Shown here one piece after another: positions 1 through 7,456 of a DNA stretch of 64,000 nt. Each line of letters starts with the position of its first letter. The first letter of the stretch is position 1. Source of the DNA: Gordonia gummivorans (GTDB lineage: Bacteria; Actinomycetota; Actinomycetes; Mycobacteriales; Mycobacteriaceae). The notes under the pieces were generated by a model. It was given only the letters and a program-made list of their open reading frames with translations, was not told where the DNA came from and searched no databases. The stretch covers positions 20,651-84,650 of the forward strand of contig NZ_JAKWBF010000026.1 in the NCBI RefSeq assembly GCF_022513585.1, read 5' to 3'. The position numbers and the translations under genes are program-made.

Positions 1-674
1 TCGCCATCCGCCATGTCGGCGAGGGCTCCGGCGATCCCGGGGTGGGTGTCGGGGGTTGTCAGGGTGAGGAGCATCGACTCGTAGGACGGCCCGTCGGGGA
101 TCGTACCCAGCATGCCCATCTGGCTGGACTGCCGCACGTGCTGGCGGACGAACCCGTCGACGAGTAGCAGCGCGTTCATTTTCTGTTGGCCGCGCAGTGC
201 AGTTCCGTCGAATGTCCGCACGCCGGTGTCGGTCCAGGACAAGGCATTCGGGCCCAAGGGTGGTCGGGGGAGCGGGATCGCGGCGAGCCAGGGACGTCGT
301 CGCATCCGCTCGGTCACGGCATGCGCCCATGCGGTGATCCGGCCCTGCCAGGTCGCCTCGTCGAGAACGGCCCGGTCTGCGCGGCCGTATGCCTCGTCGA
401 CCATCACGTCGATGATGTCGTCCTTGCTCTCGACGTAGCGGTAGAGCGACATGGTGGTCATACCCAGCGACTGGGCAATCGCCTTCATGGACACCGATTC
501 CCAGCCGCGTTCGTCGGCGATCGCAACGGCTGCGCGGCCGATCTCGCGGACGGACAGGGTTGGTCTGGGCCCGCGGCGCGGTGTGTCGTCGGCTCGGCCC
601 CACAACGCCGCCAGGTACCGAGGTAGCGGGGGGTGTGTTTCTGACGGCGTGGGATCGGTCGGTCGGGGGCTCAT
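1..674 (-). CDS. TetR family transcriptional regulator (3' end cut by the window edge)
   Basis: The reverse-strand frame is open from the left edge to about 674. After a proline-rich leader of about 40 residues it encodes a TetR-type helix-turn-helix (VREIGRAAVAIADERG, then SMKAIAQSLGMTTMSLYRYV), followed by a helical ligand-binding region. Proteins of this kind are dimeric repressors released by a small molecule. The gene is divergent from the MFS exporter at 774, the usual arrangement for a repressor controlling a drug pump, so the pump is its likely target. ATG 683 is in frame, but the AGTAGG sequence touches it directly and sits 9 nt before ATG 674, so 674 is preferred. The C-terminus is not visible. 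Family call firm; target inferred. Confidence 0.88.
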   Translation of the reverse strand, partial: MSPRPTDPTPSETHPPLPRYLAALWGRADDTPRRGPRPTLSVREIGRAAVAIADERGWESVSMKAIAQSLGMTTMSLYRYVESKDDIIDVMVDEAYGRADRAVLDEATWQGRITAWAHAVTERMRRRPWLAAIPLPRPPLGPNALSWTDTGVRTFDGTALRGQQKMNALLLVDGFVRQHVRQSSQMGMLGTIPDGPSYESMLLTLTTPDTHPGIAGALADMADG

Positions 675-707
675 GGGCGACATCCTACTTACTGCTTGCG
701 GTGTAAA

Positions 708-727
708 CAGATAGGTTCTAGTATCTG
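708..727. promoter_or_regulatory. Candidate TetR operator between the regulator and the MFS gene
   Basis: CAGATA and TATCTG arms (708-713, 722-727) form an inverted repeat with an 8-nt spacer in the divergent intergenic region. A second pair, TGCGTA (726-731) and TACGCA (749-754), partly overlaps it. Such palindromes are typical TetR-family targets. That either one is bound is inference from position. Confidence 0.45.
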
Positions 728-773
728 CGTATTCAATAAACAGTCTATTACGCACGCAGATGAGGAGTCTGTC

Positions 774-2309
774 ATGACCACACGTTCTCCCTGGTGGGGT
801 CTCAGCGCCCTGTGTCTTCCGATGCTCATCGTGTCGATGGACGTCTCGGTGCTGTTCTTCGCGGTTCCCTACATCGCGGCCGACCTCGACCCCACGGCCG
901 ACCAGCAGCTCTGGATCTTCGACGTCTACGGATTCGTGCTGGCCGGTCTGTTGCTCACGATGGGGTCGGTGGCCGACCGCATCGGCCACCGAAAGTTACT
1001 GATGATCGGCGCCGCGGGATTCGGCGCAGCTTCGGCCCTGGCAGCCTTCGCGACGAGCGCGGAGATGCTGATCGGCGCCCGGGCCCTGCTGGCGATCGCC
1101 GGGGCAACCCTGATGCCCTCGACGCTGGCGATGATCCGACATCTCTTCGACGATCCTGACGAGCGCCGGAAGGCGATTGCCACGTGGAATGCGGTCCTCG
1201 CCGGTGGTGTCGCCTTCGGCCCGATCATCAGCGGCGTGCTGCTCGAACACTTCTGGTGGGGGTCGGTGTTTCTCATCAACATCCCCGTCATGACGTTGCT
1301 TCTCGTCGTGGCGCCGGCGTTGCTGCCCGGGCACACGGCCGTACCAGGCCGACGAGTCGACCTGGTGAGCGCTCTGCTGGCGCTGGCCGCAATCCTGCCG
1401 GTGGTCGATGCGATCAAATCGGTTGCCGCGCAGGGATGGTCGGCGTCTCGGCTGATCACGCTCGGTGTCGGCGTCGCGGTCGGCGCGGTATTCGTGTGGC
1501 GGCAGCGACGATTGGCGGATCCACTCGTCGACGTTGTTCTGTTGGGGGAGCGCCGGTTTGCGACATCGATGACCGTGAATCTCGTGTGTATGTTCGCGAT
1601 GCTCGGGAACTCGATCCTGATGACCCAGTATCTGCAGTCGGTGCTCGGCTATTCGCCGTTGCGCGCGGCGTTGTGGAGCCTTGCACCCACGGTGGTGGTG
1701 GGCGCGACCGCCCCGTTGGCAGCGGTCGTCGCCAACCGGATCGGTCGTCCGGCCGTGATCGTCACCGGACTACTCGTTGGCGCGTCCGGTTTCGTGGTGC
1801 TCGCCGCCATGACGGGCACCGACACACTGCTGCCGGTACTGGCCGGCGCCACGTTGCTGGCTGCCGGAGTGGTCGCGGCAACGTCGATGATCGCCGACTA
1901 CGTGGTGGGCGTTGCACCCGCCGAGCGGGCCGGCGCCACGTCGGGATTGCTGGAGACCACCAGCGAACTCGGCGGAGCACTCGGCATCGCGGTGCTCGGC
2001 AGCATCGTCAATGTGGTGTTCCGGATGGATATCGCCAGTCGGTTCGGGGATGGGGCGGCCGGGACGTTGGCCGGTGCGCTCGCGACCGCGCAACGCCTCC
2101 CGATCGAGCGCGCCGATGCGCTCGTCGACGCGGCTCGCAGCGCCTTCGTCGACGGGTTGAGTGCCGCCGCTTGGGCCGGCGCCGCCGTCCTCACGTTCAC
2201 TGCGATGGTCGCGCTTTGGGGTCTGCGTTCATCGCGGGACCGCGTGCCGGAAAATGATGACGACCTCGCCGTCGGTGGCGACCGTAGCCGGGCGGCGGAG
2301 TTCCAGTGA
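774..2309 (+). CDS. MFS drug exporter, DHA2 (EmrB/QacA-like) family
   Basis: Encodes 511 residues. ATG 774 is preceded by GAGGAG at about 762-767; an in-frame ATG at 696 has no such site. The hydrophobic profile fits 14 transmembrane helices, the DHA2 layout. Helix 1 carries the acidic MDVSVLFFAVP pattern, the loop between helices 2 and 3 has GSVADRIGHRK (MFS motif A), and GARALLAIAGATLMPSTLAM matches the QacA/SmvA group. These are proton-driven exporters of cationic drugs, dyes or antiseptics in the inner membrane. Divergent from a TetR gene, which probably represses it. The real substrate cannot be read from sequence. Confidence 0.9.
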   Translation: MTTRSPWWGLSALCLPMLIVSMDVSVLFFAVPYIAADLDPTADQQLWIFDVYGFVLAGLLLTMGSVADRIGHRKLLMIGAAGFGAASALAAFATSAEMLIGARALLAIAGATLMPSTLAMIRHLFDDPDERRKAIATWNAVLAGGVAFGPIISGVLLEHFWWGSVFLINIPVMTLLLVVAPALLPGHTAVPGRRVDLVSALLALAAILPVVDAIKSVAAQGWSASRLITLGVGVAVGAVFVWRQRRLADPLVDVVLLGERRFATSMTVNLVCMFAMLGNSILMTQYLQSVLGYSPLRAALWSLAPTVVVGATAPLAAVVANRIGRPAVIVTGLLVGASGFVVLAAMTGTDTLLPVLAGATLLAAGVVAATSMIADYVVGVAPAERAGATSGLLETTSELGGALGIAVLGSIVNVVFRMDIASRFGDGAAGTLAGALATAQRLPIERADALVDAARSAFVDGLSAAAWAGAAVLTFTAMVALWGLRSSRDRVPENDDDLAVGGDRSRAAEFQ

Positions 2310-2314
2310 CACAT

Positions 2315-2359
2315 CGAGCGCGCCGGCGGTTGTCTTGGTGACGACCGCCGGCGCGCTCG
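2315..2359. terminator. Long GC-rich hairpin between convergent genes
   Basis: Sixteen-base-pair perfect arms (2315-2330 and 2344-2359) with a 13-nt loop lie 5 bp after the MFS stop and just before the stop of the convergent small gene. No long T-tract follows on either side. A bidirectional terminator is the likely role. Confidence 0.65.
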
Positions 2360-2369
2360 GTGACGTCTG

Positions 2370-2555
2370 TCAGACGACCTCGACCTTGGAGCCGCGGTGC
2401 AGGAGCACCTCGGTTGCGGCGTCGGCGGCGGCTACGAGTTCGACGAGGAACTGATCGTCGTCGCGGCGGGTGGTCGTGCGGACGACCCTGTCGGCACCAT
2501 CGATGCTGATCCGGTCGCCGGGGGCTAGGTCTTCGACGTATCTCGTGCGGGTCAT
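2370..2555 (-). CDS. Small conserved hypothetical protein (61 aa)
   Basis: Encodes a 61-residue protein rich in acidic and beta-forming residues. It opens MTRTRYVEDLAPGDRISIDG, which looks like a small beta-barrel fold, and ends in a basic-acidic alternation. I do not recognise a named family. ATG 2555 is chosen because TACCGT (2563-2568) lies 7 nt upstream, the spacing of a leaderless promoter; the longer frame to 2606 would run through that promoter. It stands alone, convergent with the MFS gene and separated from it by the 2315-2359 hairpin. Function unknown. Confidence 0.55.
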   Translation of the reverse strand: MTRTRYVEDLAPGDRISIDGADRVVRTTTRRDDDQFLVELVAAADAATEVLLHRGSKVEVV

Positions 2556-2562
2556 GTCAAAT

Positions 2563-2568
2563 ACGGTA
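2563..2568 (-). promoter_or_regulatory. -10 element for a leaderless 61-aa gene
   Basis: TACCGT on the reverse strand, 7 nt before ATG 2555, so the start codon would be the 5' end of the mRNA. No clear -35 is seen. Confidence 0.4.
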
Positions 2569-2667
2569 AAACGCCTGGTTGTGAGTCGGCAGGGTATTAA
2601 GTCCATTTCGTGTTCGAGATCACGTTGTGACGTGCGTTTCGCCCATGCGGTGGTGTCGGATCCGCCG

Positions 2668-3516
2668 TCAACCCTGCACGTTGCGTGTGCATGTCGAGAC
2701 GAGGACCTTCGGCGAGCCGCCCTTGACGTACGAGATGGCCGTGCTGATCGCGCCCTGTCGGGTGGGCGCCCAGCCCCAGCCCCAGTACGAGTTCTCCTGT
2801 GACTGTGCGAGTGCCCCGCATGCGTTGCGGAACTCGACGACGGTCGCGCAGGTCGACACGACGCAGTACTTGAGCGCAGCGATGTTCGCTTGACGTTGCG
2901 ATGCGGCGTCGACGGCGTACCCCCAGTGGCCGGTGTCGCGCGAGATCGCGATGGCGCCGTAGTAGTTCACGGGAACCGGAGTCGTTGTGGTCGTCGTCGT
3001 TGTTGTGGTGGTTGTCGTTGTGGTGGTGGTGTCGGGCGACGTGGTCATGCTGGCCCGCGACGACGAGACCGCCGCGGCCGCATGTGTCGAGTTGTCGTCG
3101 TCGCTTCGATTCATCAGAATGCCCGCGACCACAGCGATGACGATGACGACCACGGTGGCGATGGCGATCCCGCCGACGATGAGCGCGGTCGATCCGCTCT
3201 TCTTGGGCGGCCCACCCTGGGGAGCGACCGGCCAGGCCGGTCCGCTGGGCGGCCACCCAGGTCCACTCGGTGGCTGGTTCGGCGGGCCGTACGCACCGTA
3301 GGGGTTTACGCCCGGGAACTGCTGTGTGTGATGCGGCGGATTCTGATGCTGCGGGTTTTGATGCTGTGGGTTCTGATGCTGTGGGTTCTGATGCTGGGCC
3401 GGGCGACCCTGATTCGGCGGAACACCACCCACGGGCCACTGCGCCGTCGGGTCGTAGGCACCGGGTGCACCGGGCTGTCGGCCGTGCGGATTGCGTGGGT
3501 CGTACGGGTTGGTCAC
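2668..3516 (-). CDS. DUF4189 membrane-anchored protein with low-complexity linkers
   Basis: A 282-residue protein in four parts. The N-terminal cytosolic part is rich in Pro, Gln and Asn and carries four QHQNP repeats. One transmembrane helix (ALIVGGIAIATVVVIVIAVV) follows. Next is a linker with a run of 17 Thr. The C-terminal extracytoplasmic DUF4189 domain has a YYGAIAISRDTGHWGYAVD opening and several Cys (ALKYC, STCATVV, NACGALA, VSTCTRN) that probably form disulfides. GTG 3516 is chosen because it begins VTNPYDPRN, a typical start for such Pro-rich anchors; the frame stays open to 3582. DUF4189 has no established biochemical role. Confidence 0.82.
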   Translation of the reverse strand: MTNPYDPRNPHGRQPGAPGAYDPTAQWPVGGVPPNQGRPAQHQNPQHQNPQHQNPQHQNPPHHTQQFPGVNPYGAYGPPNQPPSGPGWPPSGPAWPVAPQGGPPKKSGSTALIVGGIAIATVVVIVIAVVAGILMNRSDDDNSTHAAAAVSSSRASMTTSPDTTTTTTTTTTTTTTTTTPVPVNYYGAIAISRDTGHWGYAVDAASQRQANIAALKYCVVSTCATVVEFRNACGALAQSQENSYWGWGWAPTRQGAISTAISYVKGGSPKVLVSTCTRNVQG

Positions 3517-3583
3517 CGGGTGAGTGTGCCACGTCGGGTTTCTCGGGCACATGTCGAGTGGCCCCGGCGAATCCCCCCGCAAA

Positions 3584-3627
3584 TGACAAGTCCACCCGCC
3601 CGGCGGACCGGATGGGTGGACTTGTCA
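3584..3627 (-). terminator. Stem-loop downstream of glnA
   Basis: Fourteen-base-pair perfect arms, TGACAAGTCCACCC (3584-3597) and its complement (3614-3627), with a 16-nt loop. It lies beyond the tandem repeat that follows the glnA stop and before the DUF4189 gene. Only a weak ATTTG follows on the minus strand. Likely glnA terminator. Confidence 0.65.
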
Positions 3628-3630
3628 GAA

Positions 3631-3743
3631 GAGACGATCAGACGTCGCCTCGTCGGAGACGATCAGATGTCACCGTCGGAGACGATCAGATGTCACCGTC
3701 GGAGACGATCAGACGTCGCCTCGTCGGAGACGATCAGACGTCG
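3631..3743. repeat. Tandem repeat made from the glnA stop-codon region
   Basis: Five adjoining units start at 3631 (25 bp), 3656 (23), 3679 (23), 3702 (25) and 3727 (partial), each beginning GAGACGATCAGA. The last unit contains the real glnA stop (3734-3736). The other four repeat the sequence around that stop codon, so they lie in the 3' untranslated region. Confidence 0.9.
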
Positions 3744-5167
3744 TAGTACAGAGCGAACTCGTACGGGTGCGGACGGATCTGCACCGGCTCGATCTCGTTC
3801 TCACGCTTCAGCGCGATCCAGGTCTCGATGAGGTCCTCGGTGAACACGCCACCGGCGGTGAGGTATTCGTGGTCCTCTTCGAGCTTGTCGATGACCGCGG
3901 CGAGCGACGTCGGGGCCTGCGGGATGCCCTTGGCCTCCTCCGGCGGGAGCTCGTAGAGGTCCTTGTCGACGGGCTCGTGCGGCTCGATCTTGTTCTTGAT
4001 GCCGTCGAGGCCGGCCATCATCATGGCCGCGAACGCGAGGTACGGGTTGCCCGAGCTGTCCGGGCAACGGAACTCGAGGCGCTTGGCCTTCGGGTTGTTG
4101 CCGGTGATCGGGATACGCACGCAGGCGGACCGGTTGCGCTGGCTGTAGACGAGGTTGATCGGGGCCTCGTAGCCGGGCACCAGGCGCTTGTAGGAGTTGA
4201 TCGTCGGGTTGGTGAACGCCAGCAGCGACGGCGCGTGGTGCAGGATGCCGCCGATGTAGTAGCGCGCCAGATCCGACAGACCCGCGTAGCCGGCCTCGTC
4301 GTGGAACAGCGGCTTGCCGTCCTTCCACAGCGACTGGTGGGCGTGCATACCCGAGCCGTTGTCACCGAAGAGTGGCTTCGGCATGAAGGTGACGGTCTTA
4401 CCGTTCTGGAAGGCGGTGTTCTTGATGATGTACTTGAACAGCAGCACATCGTCGGCTGCGTGGAGCAGCGTGTTGAACTTGTAGTTGATCTCCGCCTGGC
4501 CACCGGTGCCGACTTCGTGGTGGCCACGCTCGAGGATGAAGCCCGCGTTCTGCAGGTTGGTCGACATCTCGTCACGCAGATCCACGTAGTGGTCGTACGG
4601 TGCGACGGGGAAGTAGCCGCCCTTGGGGCGAACCTTGTAGCCGAGGTTCGGGCTGCCGTCCGGGTCGGTCGGGGACGCGGTGTTCCACCAGCCCGACTCC
4701 GACTCGATCTCGTAGAAGGTGCCGTTCATCTCGGAGCCGAAGGACACCGAGTCGAAGATGTAGAACTCGGCCTCGGCGCCGAAGAAGCAGGTGTCGGCGA
4801 TTCCGGTGGAGGCGAGGTAGTCCTCGGCCTTGCGGGCCACGTTGCGCGGGTCACGGCTGTAGGCCTCGCGGGTGAACGGGTCGTGGACGAAGAAGCTGAT
4901 GTTCATCGTCTTGGCCTTGCGGAAGGGATCGATCCGCGCGGTTGCCGGGTCGGGCAGCAGCATCATGTCCGACTCGTCGATCGACTGGAAGCCGCGGACG
5001 GACGAGCCGTCGAAGGCGAGCCCTTCTTCGAAGACGTCCTCGTTGAATGCCGACGCCGGGATCGAGAAGTGCTGCATGACACCGGGCAGATCGCAGAAAC
5101 GGATGTCGACGTACTCGACACCTTCCTTCTTGATGCCCTCGAGTAGTTCTTCTTTACTGCTGTACAC
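3734..5167 (-). CDS. glnA: Glutamine synthetase type I, GlnA1
   Basis: Makes glutamine from glutamate, ammonia and ATP as a cytosolic dodecamer. With GTG 5167 the protein has 477 residues, matching the 478 of M. tuberculosis GlnA1. AAGGAG lies about 10 nt upstream of this GTG; the frame to 5212 has no such support. Visible motifs are the beta-Grasp FDGSSVRGF (52-60), the ATP-binding [12 protein letters not shown] and the metal/glutamate region NRSACVRIP. The adenylylation tyrosine is Tyr405 in DLYELPPEE, so GlnE control is expected. A GlnR-type operator lies at 5271-5308. The gene is followed by a tandem repeat copied from its own 3' end. Confidence 0.97.
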   Translation of the reverse strand: MYSSKEELLEGIKKEGVEYVDIRFCDLPGVMQHFSIPASAFNEDVFEEGLAFDGSSVRGFQSIDESDMMLLPDPATARIDPFRKAKTMNISFFVHDPFTREAYSRDPRNVARKAEDYLASTGIADTCFFGAEAEFYIFDSVSFGSEMNGTFYEIESESGWWNTASPTDPDGSPNLGYKVRPKGGYFPVAPYDHYVDLRDEMSTNLQNAGFILERGHHEVGTGGQAEINYKFNTLLHAADDVLLFKYIIKNTAFQNGKTVTFMPKPLFGDNGSGMHAHQSLWKDGKPLFHDEAGYAGLSDLARYYIGGILHHAPSLLAFTNPTINSYKRLVPGYEAPINLVYSQRNRSACVRIPITGNNPKAKRLEFRCPDSSGNPYLAFAAMMMAGLDGIKNKIEPHEPVDKDLYELPPEEAKGIPQAPTSLAAVIDKLEEDHEYLTAGGVFTEDLIETWIALKRENEIEPVQIRPHPYEFALYYDV

Positions 5168-5270
5168 CGTGCGGTGACTCCTTCGTGATCGGGTGGTCAG
5201 TGGTGCTGACACGCCTCATCCGCCACCGAGACACAGCAGCGGATCTCAGCCTGAACCGTATGGAGGCGAC

Positions 5271-5308
5271 GTTGCCCATGGGTCAAGGGAGTGTTTCTCC
5301 TGTGTTAC
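5271..5308 (-). promoter_or_regulatory. GlnR-type nitrogen operator upstream of glnA
   Basis: Read on the minus strand, 5308 to 5293 is GTAAC-n6-GAAAC, an exact match to the actinobacterial GlnR half-site pattern. After 6 nt comes TTGAC-n6-GCAAC (5286-5271), a close second copy in 22-bp register. The sites lie about 104-141 bp upstream of the glnA start. The TTGACC inside the second copy could also be a -35, with CATACG 18 nt on. GlnR control of glnA is established in related genera; here it is inferred. Confidence 0.7.
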
Positions 5309-5458
5309 GTGGACGGTCTGTTTGACGCACTACAACGCTAGCCGTCGTGCGGTCCAACCCTATGCCTTCCGATCCCCGCGTCCGGCGTGAACCTCGCTTT
5401 CGGAGCGGGATTACCATGGTGAACAGTTGGCGGTGAACAGTTGGCGAAGGAGATTGCA

Positions 5459-5962
5459 GTGGGACGGACCACCGGATCGTGGTTGTCGGGACCTCAGATC
5501 GGCCCCGCCGCCGGTGTCGACAACGAGTACCGCGGACAAGATCTCGGGCTGCCCGAAACGGGTCCCGGGTCATTGGCGAGCGGCTGGCCGCGCGTGGCGG
5601 CACTGCTCGTGGACTGGCTGTTGGCCGGCGGCATCTCGTTGCTGTTCGTGCGATTCGGCTCGCCCAACATGGGCACCGCGATCCTCGGCGTGTGGTTCGT
5701 GATCGGCGTACTCGCCGTGACGCTCTTCGGTTTCACCCCGGGCCAGTTCGCGATCGGACTGCGGGTGGCCCGTGTCGACCACGGACCGGAGCGCGCGTCG
5801 GCGGAGGCGGCCGGCGAGGCGCAGCCAGCGGCGGTCGGAATCATCCGGGCGGTCGCTCGACAGCTGCTCATCGTGTTCCTGGTGCCCGCACTCATCAACG
5901 ACTACAACGGACGCGCCCTGCACGACCGGGCCACCGGCACCGCGATGGTGCGCACTCGCTGA
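5459..5962 (+). CDS. RDD family membrane protein
   Basis: A 167-residue RDD-family membrane protein. GTG 5459 has AAGGAG (5447-5452) six bases upstream, which decides against the ATG at 5441. The RDD signature is the RVAALLVDWLLAGG helix with Arg and Asp. A second hydrophobic segment (GVWFVIGVLAVTLFGFTPGQ) and a third (LLIVFLVPALI) follow, with a terminal DYNGRALHDRATGT typical of the family. Corresponds in position to Rv2219A, divergent from glnA. RDD proteins are generally of unknown function, with a few linked to ion transport. No partner gene is evident. Confidence 0.85.
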   Translation: MGRTTGSWLSGPQIGPAAGVDNEYRGQDLGLPETGPGSLASGWPRVAALLVDWLLAGGISLLFVRFGSPNMGTAILGVWFVIGVLAVTLFGFTPGQFAIGLRVARVDHGPERASAEAAGEAQPAAVGIIRAVARQLLIVFLVPALINDYNGRALHDRATGTAMVRTR

Positions 5963-5986
5963 TCTGATCCGACGAGCACAGCTATT

Positions 5987-6179
5987 GTCCTCCTGAACTG
6001 CGGAAATCTGTGCGTGGGAGCCCTGCAGAGTGCACCTGTCGGGCTGGGGCGTACAGACATCCGACGGGTGGCGGCATCATCCCTTGGCCTGACCGGGTCG
6101 CCGCTGGAGTTGGCATCTGAAACGGTCGCCGTGACGTGCCTGGGAGGGCAACCTTGCATCGGTGGCACCTGAGGAGGAC
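5987..6179 (+). ncRNA. Candidate structured RNA after the RDD gene
   Basis: The segment can fold into one closed multibranched structure. The ends pair (GTCCTCCT 5987-5994 with AGGAGGAC 6172-6179). An inner helix joins GCCCT 6020-6024 with AGGGC 6145-6149. Hairpins are CACCTGTCGG 6033-6042 with 6061-6070, GCGGC 6071-6075 with 6100-6104, and ACGG/CCGT 6122-6132. The T-G pair in the 10-bp helix fits a plus-strand RNA and would be a mismatch on the other strand. No good promoter upstream of 5987 was seen (TATTGT 5983-5988 overlaps the closing helix), so it may be a processed 3' UTR. No known RNA family was recognised. Confidence 0.35.
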
Positions 6180-6241
6180 CGCTTCAGACGGCGCGGCTCT
6201 TCCCATCTTCACGATCGCCGACGACGTCGGCGGGTGGGTCG

Positions 6242-6417
6242 CTGATCCGAAGAGTTCGGGTGACCAGCCTTCCGACCTGGGGAAACACGATGGCGTCCTG
6301 CCCGAAAAATCTAGGGGAAGAAGTTTCTTCCCCGAGGTTCACAGTCGTCCCCCACAAATTTCTGGGGGAGGACACCAAGGGTCGGGGACGAAGTTTCTTC
6401 CCCGACTTTTTGTGGGC
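6242..6417. repeat. Dispersed GGGGAAGAA palindrome element, copy A
   Basis: Begins with GATCCGAAGAG and contains two palindromes, GGGGAAGAAGTTTCTTCCCC (6314-6333) and GGGGACGAAGTTTCTTCCCC (6384-6403). The second is nested inside CCCACAAA/TTTGTGGG arms. Copies B (42601) and C (63814) align along the length. Sits between the convergent RDD and DUF4191 genes. Confidence 0.85.
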
Positions 6418-6484
6418 GCATGTTCCTGGCGTCGCCGTCGCCGTCGCCGTCGGCGGAACGCGGCGACCGGCGATCGGTGACTGA

Positions 6485-6547
6485 GATCGGGCCCGTCAGC
6501 GTCCGCTTCCGGGATATACCCGGAGGACCACCGTCAGGGGCCCGATC
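6485..6547. terminator. Two-level hairpin upstream of the DUF4191 stop
   Basis: Outer arms GATCGGGCCC (6485-6494) and GGGCCCGATC (6538-6547) enclose an inner TCCGGG/CCCGGA hairpin (6508-6524). It lies about 100 bp beyond the DUF4191 stop in the convergent interval. No T-tract. Terminator or remnant of a repeat. Confidence 0.4.
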
Positions 6548-6646
6548 CTGGCCACCGGCCCAACCGCCAACCCTTCCCGCCTCCACGCGAGTTGGTCGCC
6601 GACTCGTCAGGTTGGCCTGCTCGATCAGACCAGGCGCGGGAGGCGG

Positions 6647-7390
6647 TCAGCTCCGGCGACGCGCGGTGCGCTGCATGCTGCGCATCTTCGCATTCGCCGG
6701 GAGCGGGCCCTTCGGCATGCCGGGGCCGGGTGCCTTGGAGCCGAGAGCAGACAGTCGTCCCTCGAGGGTGTCCATCCGCTTGCCGTCGATGTTCTTGGGC
6801 AGCTTGTTGATGTGGCGTTCGAGCTTGGAGAGCGGCACCTGCCCGTCGTCGTTGCCGACGACGATCTCGTAGATCGGGGTGTCGCCGACCACGCGCGCAG
6901 CCTTCTTCTTCTCCTGCGCGAGAAGGGACTTGACGCGGGCGGGGGAGCCCTCGGCGACGAGGATCACGCCCGGCTTGCCGATGACGCGGTGCACGGCGTC
7001 GAGGTGGGAGGTCCCGGAGACCGCCTGCTGAACACGCCACTGACCGCGCATGTTGCCCAACGCCCACCCCGCGGCACCGGGCTGGCCCTCGGCCTTGGAG
7101 TAGACGCTGCGCTGCACTCGGCGGCCGAACAGGATGAACGCGGCCAGCAGACCGAGCACCACGCCCAGCGGCACGAACAGCCATACGGTCCCGAAGACGA
7201 AGCCCAGCGCCACGAACACTGCGACGATCAGCACGAACAGACCGATCATGTACGGCAGAAGGCGCTTGTCCTCCTTGCGCTGCATCTGGAACGCCTGCCA
7301 CAGCTGCTGGCGCCGTTCCTTCGATGCCTTCTTGCGGGCCTGTTTGGCCGCGGCCTTTGCCTCTTTGTCCTTGGACTGCGCCTTTGCCAT
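6647..7390 (-). CDS. DUF4191 integral membrane protein
   Basis: A 247-residue protein equivalent to Rv2219 (250 aa). It opens with a highly charged Lys/Ala helix (MAKAQSKDKEAKAAAKQ), then has two adjacent transmembrane helices (LLPYMIGLFVLIVAVFVALG and WLFVPLGVVLGLLAAFILFG). The C-terminal domain is cytosolic, with VIGKPGVILVAEG and YEIVVGNDDG. ATG 7390 is chosen over the ATG at 7417, since family members begin with the MAKA-type charged helix. It follows lipA on the same strand (66 bp gap) and is probably transcribed with it. No function is established for the family. Confidence 0.85.
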   Translation of the reverse strand: MAKAQSKDKEAKAAAKQARKKASKERRQQLWQAFQMQRKEDKRLLPYMIGLFVLIVAVFVALGFVFGTVWLFVPLGVVLGLLAAFILFGRRVQRSVYSKAEGQPGAAGWALGNMRGQWRVQQAVSGTSHLDAVHRVIGKPGVILVAEGSPARVKSLLAQEKKKAARVVGDTPIYEIVVGNDDGQVPLSKLERHINKLPKNIDGKRMDTLEGRLSALGSKAPGPGMPKGPLPANAKMRSMQRTARRRS

Positions 7391-7456
7391 GCACTCCAGC
7401 TTACGTCCGGCCGCCACCCCGGTCGGACACAGGTTGGACCTTCCCGCCGGCTGAGG

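Noticed and set aside
5987..6179. RNase P RNA or another housekeeping RNA
   Set aside because: The length is too short and none of the invariant RNase P sequence blocks is seen, nor those of tmRNA or SRP RNA.
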